Assembly: GCF_902859825.1 (NCBI RefSeq)
Contig: NZ_CADIKB010000040.1
Location: 1-51,390 of the forward strand
From: Paraburkholderia phenoliruptrix
GTDB lineage: Bacteria > Pseudomonadota > Gammaproteobacteria > Burkholderiales > Burkholderiaceae
Length of the DNA stretch: 51,390 bases
Direction: 5' to 3'
Shown here piece by piece: positions 40,564-48,131 of the stretch. A program made the position numbers and the translations under genes. The notes below the pieces were generated by a model. It was not told the DNA's origin. It did not search any database and worked only from the letters and a program-made list of their open reading frames with translations. Every line of letters starts with the position of its first letter. Position 1 is the stretch's first letter.

Positions 40564-41178
40564 CTATTTCCAGCTATCGATCACAAACTTTCCGAACACG
40601 CCTCGGAAGGTGCCAAGGCCGATAGCCAATCCGCCCTCCTCAACCAGATTGCGAATCTCTTGCTCCTTGATCTCCTTGTTCGGGTAGATGTCGAGCGTGA
40701 ACTCGATCGACCACGGAAGCGGTAGGACCGGGCGCTCCTTGGGGTTCGGAATGCCCTTGTCGAGTCGGGCCACCGCGCGATGCAGGTAGATGCCGCTCAG
40801 TTCGTCGCGTTCGTCGCCGAACTTGCCCACGCGGATCGGCGCTGCATCACGCACGAACGTAATGTAGTTCGGGTTGCTCGCGTGGCCGCTGATCGTCGTG
40901 AAGCTCAGACATGCGTTCGCGATGTCCTTATAGGCCCGCTTGTCCCTCAGCCGCTTCGGCGCCGAGTTCGTGTTGTGCGCCGTTAGAAACGACACAATAT
41001 TGGTGCTGGGCAGAGCTAGGATATCGGTACCTGGCATCTGGTAAATCTTCTGGTGCCACTCCAGCTTTGTCTTGTTGTCGCCCGCGTAGCGGTCGAACAT
41101 GATGTCGCGGATGCCCTTCAGAACGACGGTCCGAGAAATCTTCTCGAGTCTCGTGTCCGATGAAGTCGTTACGGTCAT
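40564..41178 (-). CDS. phage protein with a RAMP/Cas7-like C-terminal glycine-rich loop
   Basis: A 204-residue protein and the first gene of the leftward operon. The C-terminus (GLAIGLGTFRGVFGKFVI) fits the G-rich loop of RAMP-fold RNA-binding proteins (G-h-G-x-x-R-G-x-F-G-x-h). DILALPSTNIVSFLTAHN resembles the position of the IPGSSLKG-type motif in Cas7/Csm3 proteins, and LPWSIEFTLDIYPN fits a strand before the last helix. These are pattern impressions without alignment. It lies directly upstream of the candidate giant RNA, so an RNA-binding role would make sense. No catalytic residues are evident. A plain phage hypothetical is the alternative. Confidence 0.5.
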   Translation of the reverse strand: MTVTTSSDTRLEKISRTVVLKGIRDIMFDRYAGDNKTKLEWHQKIYQMPGTDILALPSTNIVSFLTAHNTNSAPKRLRDKRAYKDIANACLSFTTISGHASNPNYITFVRDAAPIRVGKFGDERDELSGIYLHRAVARLDKGIPNPKERPVLPLPWSIEFTLDIYPNKEIKEQEIRNLVEEGGLAIGLGTFRGVFGKFVIDSWK

Positions 41179-41314
41179 TGCTATTCCCCATGTTTGAAAA
41201 ACCCTCGCCTAGCTTCGCCATTCCTGGCCCATCCGCGCATCGCCGGGCTCTGCCGCGCCGAGCCGTTCCGGGCCTGGCCGTTCCGCACCGTGTGATGTGC
41301 TTCGAAGTGATTTC

Positions 41315-41364
41315 ATTATGCGTCAGAGAATAGCCAAATGCAATGCTTGCGTGCATAGCTATGC
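41315..41364 (-). promoter_or_regulatory. leftward early promoter (PL) with CI/Cro operators
   Basis: On the minus strand TTGCAT (41,343-41,338), a 17-base spacer and CATAAT (41,320-41,315) form a sigma70 promoter for the leftward operon, with start near 41,308. CAGAGAATAGC (41,324-41,334) lies in the spacer and recurs inverted in the PR region. The perfect palindrome GCATAGCTATGC (41,353-41,364) stands just upstream of the -35 box. AGCTATGCGTTG is also repeated at 42,269. Confidence 0.7.
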
Positions 41365-41416
41365 GTTGAGTTATTTTAATCGCTATAGATTTTCGATAGG
41401 AGCTATGCTTACAGGC

Positions 41417-41443
41417 GTAAAAAAGCCCCGACTATGCGGGGCT
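41417..41443 (-). terminator. rho-independent terminator of the repressor gene
   Basis: On the minus strand AGCCCCG, loop CATAGT, CGGGGCT, then TTTTTT: a strong hairpin with U-tract, about 25 bases after the repressor stop. It isolates the repressor transcript from the leftward promoter next to it. Confidence 0.85.
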
Positions 41444-41465
41444 CATTGCGATGCGGAGGGGATTG

Positions 41466-42197
41466 TTACCGGCCAGCTGGGCCGGCGCCAGATCGATAGA
41501 TGTACTCGCCGACGATGTGAACTGATTCCATCTGTTCGGGCGTCACTTCGACGTCCGGGTGAGTCGGATTGTACGAATGCAGGACGAGCGTCCCGCCGGG
41601 CTTCTTGAATACCTGCTTCACGAGCGCCTCATCCTCGAGGTAGATCGCATACACGTTACCGTCTCGAATGTGCGTGCGGCTCGTGTCAATCATGAAAACG
41701 TCGCGATTAAACAGAAAGGGCTCCATGCTCTGCCCGCGAACAACCAGGAGCTTGCAGTCCTTTGGGTTGCTTCCCATTTCACGAAAGAATGACTTGTTGA
41801 ACGGAAGCGCCTTCTTTTCTCGTACTTCCCACTGAATCACGCCTGTCCCCGCTGAGAAATGATAGTCGAACCTGTCAATCCAGACCCTCTCATCGTCTGG
41901 CTCCAAGTCGTCTTCATTCTCCCAAACTGTGACATTCCCTTTATGCGGATCAAGGGCATGTTTTGGCTTCTTTTCAGCGCTTACACCATTAGGGTCGATC
42001 CCCTTCGTTAAGTGCTCGACTGTCACATCCAAAGCAACGGCTAATTTGCGCAGAGTTTCAAGGTCGGGGTTCTCGGTGACTCCTTGGAGTATCCGGTTGA
42101 TGGCGGCCTGACTTACTCCCGAAAGCCGCGCTAAGGCGCTCTGGCTTGGGATTCCCCGAATCTGCATCAGGCGGTCTAGTTGGTTTGCGATCTTCAT
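41466..42197 (-). CDS. cI: CI-like phage repressor (HTH + S24 peptidase)
   Basis: A 243-residue repressor. An N-terminal helix-turn-helix (SQSALARLSGVSQAAINRILQG, about 17-38) is followed by an acidic linker and a C-terminal LexA/UmuD-type peptidase S24 domain: LLVVRGQSMEPFLFNRDVFMID contains the catalytic Ser, and DEALVKQVFKKPGG the Lys. It holds the prophage silent and should self-cleave with RecA after DNA damage. Start ATG at 42,197, which nearly coincides with the predicted transcription start, so its mRNA may be leaderless as for lambda PRM. Confidence 0.93.
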   Translation of the reverse strand: MKIANQLDRLMQIRGIPSQSALARLSGVSQAAINRILQGVTENPDLETLRKLAVALDVTVEHLTKGIDPNGVSAEKKPKHALDPHKGNVTVWENEDDLEPDDERVWIDRFDYHFSAGTGVIQWEVREKKALPFNKSFFREMGSNPKDCKLLVVRGQSMEPFLFNRDVFMIDTSRTHIRDGNVYAIYLEDEALVKQVFKKPGGTLVLHSYNPTHPDVEVTPEQMESVHIVGEYIYRSGAGPAGR

Positions 42198-42298
42198 GGC
42201 GGCGAATATACACGTGCGTATAGGTCGAGAAAACTGTCTATGCACATAGCGCTATTCTCTGCTTGATAAGCTATGCGTTGTGGAATAGAATGAAAAAC
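42198..42298. promoter_or_regulatory. PRM/PR promoter-operator region
   Basis: Rightward PR: TTGATA (42,263-42,268), 17 bases, TAGAAT (42,286-42,291), start about 42,298. Leftward PRM: TTTTCT, 17 bases, TATATT (42,210-42,205 on minus), start about 42,198. Operator-like elements: TATAC-CGTATA type palindrome at 42,207-42,222, CTATGCACATAG at 42,238-42,249, GCTATTCTCTG at 42,250-42,260, and AGCTATGCGTTG at 42,269-42,280. The last two match elements of the PL region. Confidence 0.7.
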
Positions 42299-42577
42299 AT
42301 GATGAAGACCTGCCACGAAATGCTCGTAGAGATCAAGGCCGCCACCGGGCTCGGCGAAATCGCGCTTGCTAAGCGACTTGACATCTCCCAACCCACGGTC
42401 AATCGAATCCTGAACAAACAGGTCGACTGCAAGGGCACGACACTTATGGCGATTCTGCGCCTTCATGAGGAAATTTTCAGCGGAGGGTCTGTTGACTCTC
42501 AGGCTGCTAGCGACGACGCCCAGCCACCGACCGGCGAGCGCGATTCTTCGGGCGAAGATGGTCAAGGCGGCCAATAG
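42299..42577 (+). CDS. cro: Cro-like HTH regulator
   Basis: A 92-residue protein (or one codon shorter from the ATG at 42,302). CHEMLVEIKAATGLGEIALAKRLDISQPTVNRILN is a helix-turn-helix, followed by an acidic, disordered tail. It is transcribed from PR divergently from the CI repressor, the position of Cro. The ATG at 42,290 overlaps the -10 box and is unlikely; starts at 42,299 or 42,302 would give a leaderless or nearly leaderless mRNA. It should repress PRM and lower early transcription. Confidence 0.8.
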   Translation: MMKTCHEMLVEIKAATGLGEIALAKRLDISQPTVNRILNKQVDCKGTTLMAILRLHEEIFSGGSVDSQAASDDAQPPTGERDSSGEDGQGGQ

Positions 42578-42609
42578 CAGCGTTTCTAACATAAGCGGAT
42601 TCACCAAGC

Positions 42610-42738
42610 ATGGAGCGGATTTCATGGATTGCAGAGCCTGATACGGCGGCTCGAACTGTCGCCATTTTCTCCGATATGGACCGTCAACGCCTCGCAAGGG
42701 GCGCAAACCACAGGAAAGGTGAACGACATGCAAAGTGA
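42610..42738 (+). CDS. possible small phage protein
   Basis: A 42-residue frame (MERISWIAEPDTAARTVAIF start, DMDRQRLARG) whose end overlaps the next gene by 11 bases. It is the only frame that fills this gap and has phage-like codon use, but no strong ribosome binding site. Confidence 0.35.
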   Translation: MERISWIAEPDTAARTVAIFSDMDRQRLARGANHRKGERHAK

Positions 42739-43102
42739 AATGACCGTGCAGAGTGCAGTGCAGGAAGTTAAGGCAGCCCCTAGTGAGTTGGTGAAGATGT
42801 GCGACGACGAGTTGGACGCTGTGCGTCTTTGCATTCAGTTGTCGAAGTTCACTCAGGATTTCATTGGTAAGCGATTGTCGATCGACAAGGGATATATGAC
42901 GCGTTTGTTGCAAGGCAATGCAGGCGCCTTGATGCAGAAGCGAATCGCGCTGATGAGGCTGTGCGGAACGTACGCGCCGGTTCAGTTCGAATGTGCTGAG
43001 TTGGGACTTGTTCCTGTGCCGGCAGATGAATACGAGCGCCTGGTCGCAGCTGCCGCTCAACTGGAATCCGTCAAGATGAACGGGACAAGGAAAGCATCAT
43101 GA
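42728..43102 (+). CDS. phage hypothetical protein, possible CII-position DNA-binding protein
   Basis: A 124-residue protein from the ATG at 42,728 (GGAAAGGTGAAC upstream). The middle (LSKFTQDFIGKRLSIDKGYMTRLLQGNAGALMQKRIALMRLCGT) resembles a lambda-repressor-type helix-turn-helix, and the position after cro matches CII-type regulators. Homology to CII itself is not evident. Stop overlaps the next start (ATGA). Confidence 0.6.
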   Translation: MQSEMTVQSAVQEVKAAPSELVKMCDDELDAVRLCIQLSKFTQDFIGKRLSIDKGYMTRLLQGNAGALMQKRIALMRLCGTYAPVQFECAELGLVPVPADEYERLVAAAAQLESVKMNGTRKAS

Positions 43103-43206
43103 AGGCCTTCATCTTCGCCTCAATGGTCGCCCTACTTGCCACCCTGCTCTGCGTAACTGTTATCGACTTCATCCAGTGGTACTCGGCTATGGGGATTGTG
43201 CGATGA
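43099..43206 (+). CDS. small phage membrane peptide
   Basis: A 35-residue frame (MKAFIFASMVALLATLLCVT, then VIDFIQWYSAMGIVR) with one strong transmembrane helix. Its start and stop both overlap neighbouring genes in the ATGA manner, which supports translation. Confidence 0.55.
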   Translation: MKAFIFASMVALLATLLCVTVIDFIQWYSAMGIVR

Positions 43207-43424
43207 ACTCACCGCGGCGGCTCTCGAGGGCCGAATCTCGCATCGCAAGGGCGATCAGTTCCATGAAACTGCCCGCCGACGTCTTCCCGATTGCTGATCC
43301 TGACCTTGCGGCCTTGTCTGAGCTGCTGCACCGCATGACTGTGTGTCAGGAAGACACGCCGGCTACGCGCATGGCGGGTGAGGCGATTAGAAGACTGCGG
43401 GCCTTTTTGATGAAGGGGAATTGA
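43203..43424 (+). CDS. small phage hypothetical protein
   Basis: A 73-residue basic helical protein (NSPRRLSRAESRIARAISSMKLPADVFPI). It ends directly before the next ATG. Family not recognised. Confidence 0.6.
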   Translation: MNSPRRLSRAESRIARAISSMKLPADVFPIADPDLAALSELLHRMTVCQEDTPATRMAGEAIRRLRAFLMKGN

Positions 43425-43865
43425 ATGGCTTGGGGGTTCGTCTATGTGCTGGGCAACGATTCAATGCCCGGCATTTACAAAATTGGCATGACGGAGAAGG
43501 CGCCGCAGGAGAGGCTTGAACAGCTCTCGTCAGCGACGTCTGTTCCGGAGGCGTTCAACATGATTTTCTTCGCGCAGGTGAAGAACGCATTGAAGGTCGA
43601 GCAGGAAATGCATCGCTATTTCGAAGACTACAGAGTCAACGATAGTCGCGAATTCTTTCGGGCGCCGATCAGGGAGTTGCGGGACTACATCGACAGGATC
43701 GTCGAGCCGTGGCTTATCTACGACCACATGTACAACTATGAACTGTATCTGCAGGAGCAGCAAGAAAAGGCGGATCACCGTCGATCGCTGATAGAGCATT
43801 TCGTCAATCAGTGCCACGACCCGATCCATTGGGATTCCCGCCGTGGATTCAGAGGCTTCGAATAA
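43425..43865 (+). CDS. GIY-YIG nuclease family protein (T5orf172/MUG113 type)
   Basis: A 146-residue protein. WGFVYVLGNDSMPGIYKIGMTEKAPQERLEQLSSATSVPEAF is the GIY-YIG variant of the T5orf172 domain; NALKVEQEMHRYFEDYRVNDSREFF contains the Glu and His of the helix. The C-terminal 60 residues are helical. Such proteins are common in phages, and their DNA target is unknown. It is unrelated to the NUMOD3 endonuclease at 37,120. Confidence 0.85.
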   Translation: MAWGFVYVLGNDSMPGIYKIGMTEKAPQERLEQLSSATSVPEAFNMIFFAQVKNALKVEQEMHRYFEDYRVNDSREFFRAPIRELRDYIDRIVEPWLIYDHMYNYELYLQEQQEKADHRRSLIEHFVNQCHDPIHWDSRRGFRGFE

Positions 43866-43874
43866 GGCGGCTAC

Positions 43875-44930
43875 GTGCAAGAAGCGTCTCCGCAACTCGA
43901 AAACGGGTATACGAGGCTCGCCAACGAGCTTCTGGACGCACTCATCAACGCAGGTTTGACATCGAGGCAATGGGCGGTATTTATGGCAATTGTTCGCAAA
44001 ACGTATGGCTTCAACAAAAAGGCTGATGACATCGGCCTGAGCCAACTCGCGAATATGACCGGCATTGCCAAGGCGCATGTCAGCGTAGCAGTCCGCGAAC
44101 TTGAGTCGCGTCGGATTATCACCAGAGAGGCGGGACATTTTGGTCATCGCCTTGGCATCAACAAAAACCATCGCGCGTGGAAAGAGGTTACCAAATCAGT
44201 AACCCCTAAACAAGACGTGGTGGGCGATTCCACAGATGGCGCTGCTCCGTCGCATCAATTGCCAGGGGTTACCGAATCAGTAACCCCTGAGACCCTCGAC
44301 GAGGGTTCCCAAATCAGTAACCCCCCTGTTACCGAAGAAGTAACCCCCCCGGTTACCGAATCAGTAACCACAAAAGACAACCCTTCAAAAGACAACCAAC
44401 AAAAGACAGAAACCTTCCCGCGATCGCTTCGCGAACGCTTTGATATTTTCTGGAAGGCATACCCGAGAAAAGAGGAAAAGAAGGAAGCACGCGCCCTTTT
44501 TGAAAAACTCAATCCTGATGACGATCTGCTCGCGCAAATCCTGAGGGCGGTCGAGACGGCGAAGAGGAGCCAGCAATGGAAGGTGCGTCGATTCATCAAG
44601 CAGCCGCCCGTCTGGTTGCGCGGCGAATGCTGGACGGACGAGTTGACGGTCGAATTCACCCCGGCGCAGATCGCTGTCATTGATGCGTACAACGCCGCCC
44701 TCGGCGAAATGCTCGGCGAAATCGACGCAAGTGTGTTCACCGAAGACCGCGCCGGCGCGATCGATGATTTTCTGGGTTTTAGACCCAAAGACCCGACATT
44801 CTGGCAGCGCTACTTCCCGTGGGTGGCTAAGGACGTCGATATGCCGCCCAGAAGTGGATTTGATTATCTGATTAGCAGAGACGGTTATTCGAAAGTCTCT
44901 GGAGGTCAATTCATGAAGGAAAAACAATGA
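43875..44930 (+). CDS. phage replication protein O (origin-binding)
   Basis: A 351-residue replication initiator. Phage_rep_O N-terminal winged-helix domain: ENGYTRLANELLDALINAGLTSRQWAVFMAIVRKTYGFNKKADDIGLSQLANMTGIAKAHVSVAVRELE. The middle is low-complexity with repeated VTESVTP units created by the iterons in the DNA. The C-terminal domain (FDIFWKAYPRKEEKKEARALFEKL) is the usual helicase-loading part. Start is the GTG at 43,875 after AAGGCGG. It should bind the origin inside its own gene and recruit DnaB, encoded next with an ATGA overlap. Confidence 0.92.
   Translation: MQEASPQLENGYTRLANELLDALINAGLTSRQWAVFMAIVRKTYGFNKKADDIGLSQLANMTGIAKAHVSVAVRELESRRIITREAGHFGHRLGINKNHRAWKEVTKSVTPKQDVVGDSTDGAAPSHQLPGVTESVTPETLDEGSQISNPPVTEEVTPPVTESVTTKDNPSKDNQQKTETFPRSLRERFDIFWKAYPRKEEKKEARALFEKLNPDDDLLAQILRAVETAKRSQQWKVRRFIKQPPVWLRGECWTDELTVEFTPAQIAVIDAYNAALGEMLGEIDASVFTEDRAGAIDDFLGFRPKDPTFWQRYFPWVAKDVDMPPRSGFDYLISRDGYSKVSGGQFMKEKQ
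44186..44370. repeat. iterons: probable phage replication origin inside gene O
   Basis: Five copies of an approximately 21-base element, an inverted repeat GGTTAC-(CGAATCA)-GTAACC with flanking G/C runs, start near 44,186, 44,265, 44,303, 44,327 and 44,350. The last three are almost contiguous; the first two are isolated. As in lambda, the origin would lie within the coding sequence of its initiator, and the repeats are seen in the protein as VTESVTP-like units. Confidence 0.8.
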
Positions 44931-46315
44931 ACGCACCAGACAGAATTCCCGAAAACCTAGCCGTACCTCCGCACAGCCAGGAGGCCGAGCAATCCGTCCT
45001 CGGCGCGCTTCTCATCGACAACGATGCGATTGACCGCATCCCGGAGCTGCGCGCGGACCAGTTCTATCGCTATGACCATCGGATCATCTTCGAGTGCATC
45101 GCACGGATGATCATGGCTGGCCGCAATGCCGATGTCGTTACTGTCTACGAGGCGTTGGGCACCGCTGGCAAGGTTGATCAGATTGGCGGTCTGCCCTACC
45201 TCAACGCACTGGCGCAGAACGTGCCTGGCAGCGCCGGCATCCGCCGATACGCGGAGATTGTAATCGAGCGTGCTCAACTCCGTGGCGTCCTGTGCGCCGT
45301 TGACGAGATCGGTGCAATGGTCCATAACCGCGCCGGCAAGACAGCCGCCGAAATCATCGCCGAGGCGCAGGCTCGTTTTGAGCCATTGGCCGAGGCGCGC
45401 AGTTTTGAGCCGAAAGAAGTCGGCCCAATCCTGACGAGCATTGTCGAGGAAATCGACGCCCGCTATCACGGCGCTGAGCTTCCCGTTGTGTCGACCGGGT
45501 TTCGCGATCTGGATGCCAAACTCGGCGGCGGCCTGCGCGGCTCCGAGCTGGTCGTCGTAGCTGGTCGACCTTCGATGGGCAAGACCGCCTTCTCGATGGC
45601 GATCGCCGGCAACGTTGCGCAGGAAGGCGGATCAGTTCTGGTGTTCTCACTCGAGATGTCCGGCAAGTCCCTGCATCAACGAAATATCGCACGTGTCGGC
45701 GGCATCCGTCTGGATCACGTGCTAGACGGGAAGAAGATCGTCGAGGAAGACTGGCCCCGGCTTACTCACGCAGTCCAGGTCATGTCCGAAATGCAGATGT
45801 TGGTCGACGATCAATCAGGCCTGTCGCTCGCGGAAATAGTGAGTCGTAGCCGGAACGTCAAGAGGCGTTCGGGATTGGACCTGATTCTGGTCGACTACAT
45901 CGGCTTGATGACTGGAGGTACGGAAGAGCGACAAGACTTGAAGATAGGCAGCTATTCGGCTGGCCTGAAGGGCCTTGCCAAGCAACTCGATGTGCCCGTG
46001 ATCGCTCTTGCTCAGCTTAACCGCGGTGTCGAGCAACGACCGAACAAGCGGCCAAACATGGGTGATCTGCGCGACTCCGGGGCCATCGAACAGGACGCCG
46101 ACATCATTCTCATGCTTTACCGCGATGAGGTGTACAACCCGGATTCTCCTGACCGCGGCACGGCGGAAATCATCGTCGGCAAGCAGCGCAACGGGGAAAC
46201 AGGCCCGGTTCGGCTCGCCTTCGCTGGCGAGTATCAGCGGTTTGCAGACCTTGCGCCAGGGTACGTCAGAAGCGAACAGCCGGAGCGGCAAAGAGCGCGC
46301 AGGGGATTCGAATGA
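44927..46315 (+). CDS. dnaB: replicative DNA helicase DnaB
   Basis: A 462-residue hexameric helicase. The N-terminal collar domain (VPPHSQEAEQSVLGALLIDNDAIDRIPEL) precedes the RecA-like domain with Walker A GRPSMGKTAFS near 212, FSLEMSGKSLHQRN, Walker B DLILVDYIGLM, AQLNRGVEQRPNKRPNMGDLRDSGAIEQDADIILMLYRDEVYN and KQRNGETGPVRLAF with the arginine-finger region. It is a full-length phage-borne DnaB, so this phage brings its own helicase instead of a loader such as lambda P. Confidence 0.95.
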   Translation: MNAPDRIPENLAVPPHSQEAEQSVLGALLIDNDAIDRIPELRADQFYRYDHRIIFECIARMIMAGRNADVVTVYEALGTAGKVDQIGGLPYLNALAQNVPGSAGIRRYAEIVIERAQLRGVLCAVDEIGAMVHNRAGKTAAEIIAEAQARFEPLAEARSFEPKEVGPILTSIVEEIDARYHGAELPVVSTGFRDLDAKLGGGLRGSELVVVAGRPSMGKTAFSMAIAGNVAQEGGSVLVFSLEMSGKSLHQRNIARVGGIRLDHVLDGKKIVEEDWPRLTHAVQVMSEMQMLVDDQSGLSLAEIVSRSRNVKRRSGLDLILVDYIGLMTGGTEERQDLKIGSYSAGLKGLAKQLDVPVIALAQLNRGVEQRPNKRPNMGDLRDSGAIEQDADIILMLYRDEVYNPDSPDRGTAEIIVGKQRNGETGPVRLAFAGEYQRFADLAPGYVRSEQPERQRARRGFE

Positions 46316-46470
46316 CTCCCGACCAACTGGCAGAAGTACTCGAAGAAATCGCCGCTTGGCCTCTTGAAGAGCGCCGAGCTTACATAGCTAACCTCTCGAT
46401 GACAAATCCCGAGGAAGCGCAGCAGGTAAAGGAAGGGCTCACTAAATTGTGGGCTGAGAGAAAGGGTTAA
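46312..46470 (+). CDS. small phage hypothetical protein
   Basis: A 52-residue acidic helical frame (MTPDQLAEVLEEIAAWPLEE start) whose ATG overlaps the dnaB stop. Codon use and coupling support it. Function unknown. Confidence 0.6.
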   Translation: MTPDQLAEVLEEIAAWPLEERRAYIANLSMTNPEEAQQVKEGLTKLWAERKG

Positions 46471-46483
46471 GGGGAAAGCAATC

Positions 46484-47125
46484 ATGGGAAGAGTTACGAA
46501 GCATCAAGTAAGTACGACTAAGCGTCGTGCATGGTCGACGGATGATCTGGCTACGTTGGACCGCGAATATCCGACGACTCACACGCCGACGCTGGCGTCT
46601 CGTCTCGGTCGCACTGATCGAGCCATCTACATGATGGCTGGCATGCGGGGCCTGAAGAAGACCGTCGAGTATCTGGCGACGGAAGCGGCGGGATGAATCA
46701 CGCCAGAGCGCGCCGCAGCCACACAGTTCAAACCCGGCCACAAGACGTGGAACAAGGGCATGAAGGGCTGGCAGGCCGAAGGCGTTCAGGCGACCCAGTT
46801 CAAGCCAGGGCAGTCGATTAACAAGTCGCCGGTCGGAACGATTCGCACGCTGCAGGACGGATACGTCGAGATCAAGACCGCCGAGCCGAAGACGTGGGAA
46901 CTGTTGCATCGCAAGGTATGGCGCGACGCCGGTAACGAGATTCCGGACGGCTACGCACTACGGTTCCGCGACGGCAACAAGCAGAACTGCGCTCTCGAGA
47001 ACCTTTTTTTGCAGAGTCGAGCCGAGCTGATGGAAGCAAATTCCGTCCATCGCTATCCGCCCGAACTCAAACACGTCATGCGCCTGAGCGCAAAGCTTGC
47101 GAGGAAGATCAATGAACAACATTGA
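46484..47125 (+). pseudogene. HNH endonuclease interrupted by an in-frame TGA
   Basis: Two in-frame pieces (46,484-46,696 and onwards to 47,125) together give a 213-residue phage HNH protein. The N-terminal part is a Myb/SANT-like DNA-binding domain (RAWSTDDLATLDREYPTTHTPTLASRLGRTDRAIYMMAGMRGL). The C-terminal part has NKGMKGWQAEG, LLHRKVWRDAGNEIPDGYALRFRDGNKQNCALENL, the HNH core. Codon 71 is TGA (46,694-46,696) between GG-type codons and ITPERAAATQFKPGH. CGA (Arg) would fit the context, so a single C-to-T change is the simplest cause. Readthrough is possible but not indicated. Confidence 0.8.
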
Positions 47126-47333
47126 CGAATTGCGCCGCCACCTGTTCGCGACGCTCGAGGCACTCGGCGACAAGGAAAAACCCATGGACATCGACCGGGC
47201 CAAGGCTATTTCCGAAGTGGCGCAAACCATCATCAATTCGGCCAAGGTAGAGGTCGAGCATTTGAAGGTAGCTGGCGGCACCGGGACTGGCTTCATGGAT
47301 CGCCCTGGCATTACTCGGAGAATTTCAGCATGA
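47112..47333 (+). CDS. conserved small phage protein
   Basis: A 73-residue protein from the ATG at 47,112. NNIDELRRHLFATLEALGDKEKPMDIDRAKAISEVAQTIINSAKVEVEHLKVAGG is a pattern widely found in early regions of P22- and lambda-like phages next to replication genes. Helical; function unknown. Overlaps the end of the HNH gene and the next start (ATGA). Confidence 0.75.
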   Translation: MNNIDELRRHLFATLEALGDKEKPMDIDRAKAISEVAQTIINSAKVEVEHLKVAGGTGTGFMDRPGITRRISA

Positions 47334-47647
47334 CCATCTCCAGCATCCCCAGAGTCCTCGAATTCCTACGGGATTATCCGAACGGTGCCTACGGATGGCA
47401 GATCGCCGCGCACCTTGAAGTAACCGACGCCAGTATCGGCCAGACGCTTCTGCTTCTCGAGACTCGCAACCGGATCAAGTTGATGTGGCAAGGCAAGTCG
47501 CGCGCGGAATCGCTATGGCGCCTGCCGACTGAGCGCGAAGGAACGACGCCGGCCGTATTCAGGGCAATGGAAACACTGTGGGCCATGCAGGAAGTGGCGC
47601 GACATCGGATGGGACAAATCATGGTTGTGGAGGTGGCGCATGCCTAA
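47330..47647 (+). CDS. phage winged-helix-like protein
   Basis: A 105-residue protein. FLRDYPNGAYGWQIAAHLEVTDASIGQTLLLLETRNRIKLMWQGKSRAESLWRLP looks like a winged helix-turn-helix DNA-binding domain. No partner or target is evident. It may regulate later phage genes. Confidence 0.6.
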   Translation: MTISSIPRVLEFLRDYPNGAYGWQIAAHLEVTDASIGQTLLLLETRNRIKLMWQGKSRAESLWRLPTEREGTTPAVFRAMETLWAMQEVARHRMGQIMVVEVAHA

Positions 47648-48131
47648 GTCGAAATCGCGTGGGAAGGCTTACAGCCCAAAATCCCGCGCCGGCCAAGTAA
47701 AACTTCGGGCGCAGCCCTGGAAGATTCATGCCGTCTTTGAGCCTGTCGAGGCAATTCTTGATGAGATCGAGCTAAGCGGCATGGTGAGCGTGACCGAGGA
47801 AGGGAAGCCAATCTTTAGCGAACTGGCGCACAACGATGTGTATGAGTTCGTGCCGTCTCTCTGCGGGCTCATCGATGCATTCGACTTGCATGCCGAGCGC
47901 AATGCTCTGCCAATCGTGACGAACGCGCTCAAAACGGTCTGCGTGAAGCTCGACAAGGGCCAAATGCTGGATCAGTTCGATCTGGCTGGCGCACGCGAGT
48001 CTATCGCAGCACTGAAGAAGCAATCCGGCGACATGGAAGCCGACTACGCTTATCGCTTGATTCGAGACATCCAGATTAAGTTTGAACTGGAAGCACAACA
48101 AGAGCGTGCGCAATTGCGGGAGGCAGCATGA
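47640..48131 (+). CDS. phage hypothetical protein
   Basis: A 163-residue protein from the ATG at 47,640. The basic N-terminus (PKSKSRGKAYSPKSRAGQVKLRAQPWKIHAVFEPVEAILDEIE) is followed by mostly helical sequence and a charged C-terminus (FELEAQQERAQLREAA). Coupled to both neighbours by overlaps. Similar proteins occur in Burkholderia phages; the role is unknown. Confidence 0.65.
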   Translation: MPKSKSRGKAYSPKSRAGQVKLRAQPWKIHAVFEPVEAILDEIELSGMVSVTEEGKPIFSELAHNDVYEFVPSLCGLIDAFDLHAERNALPIVTNALKTVCVKLDKGQMLDQFDLAGARESIAALKKQSGDMEADYAYRLIRDIQIKFELEAQQERAQLREAA

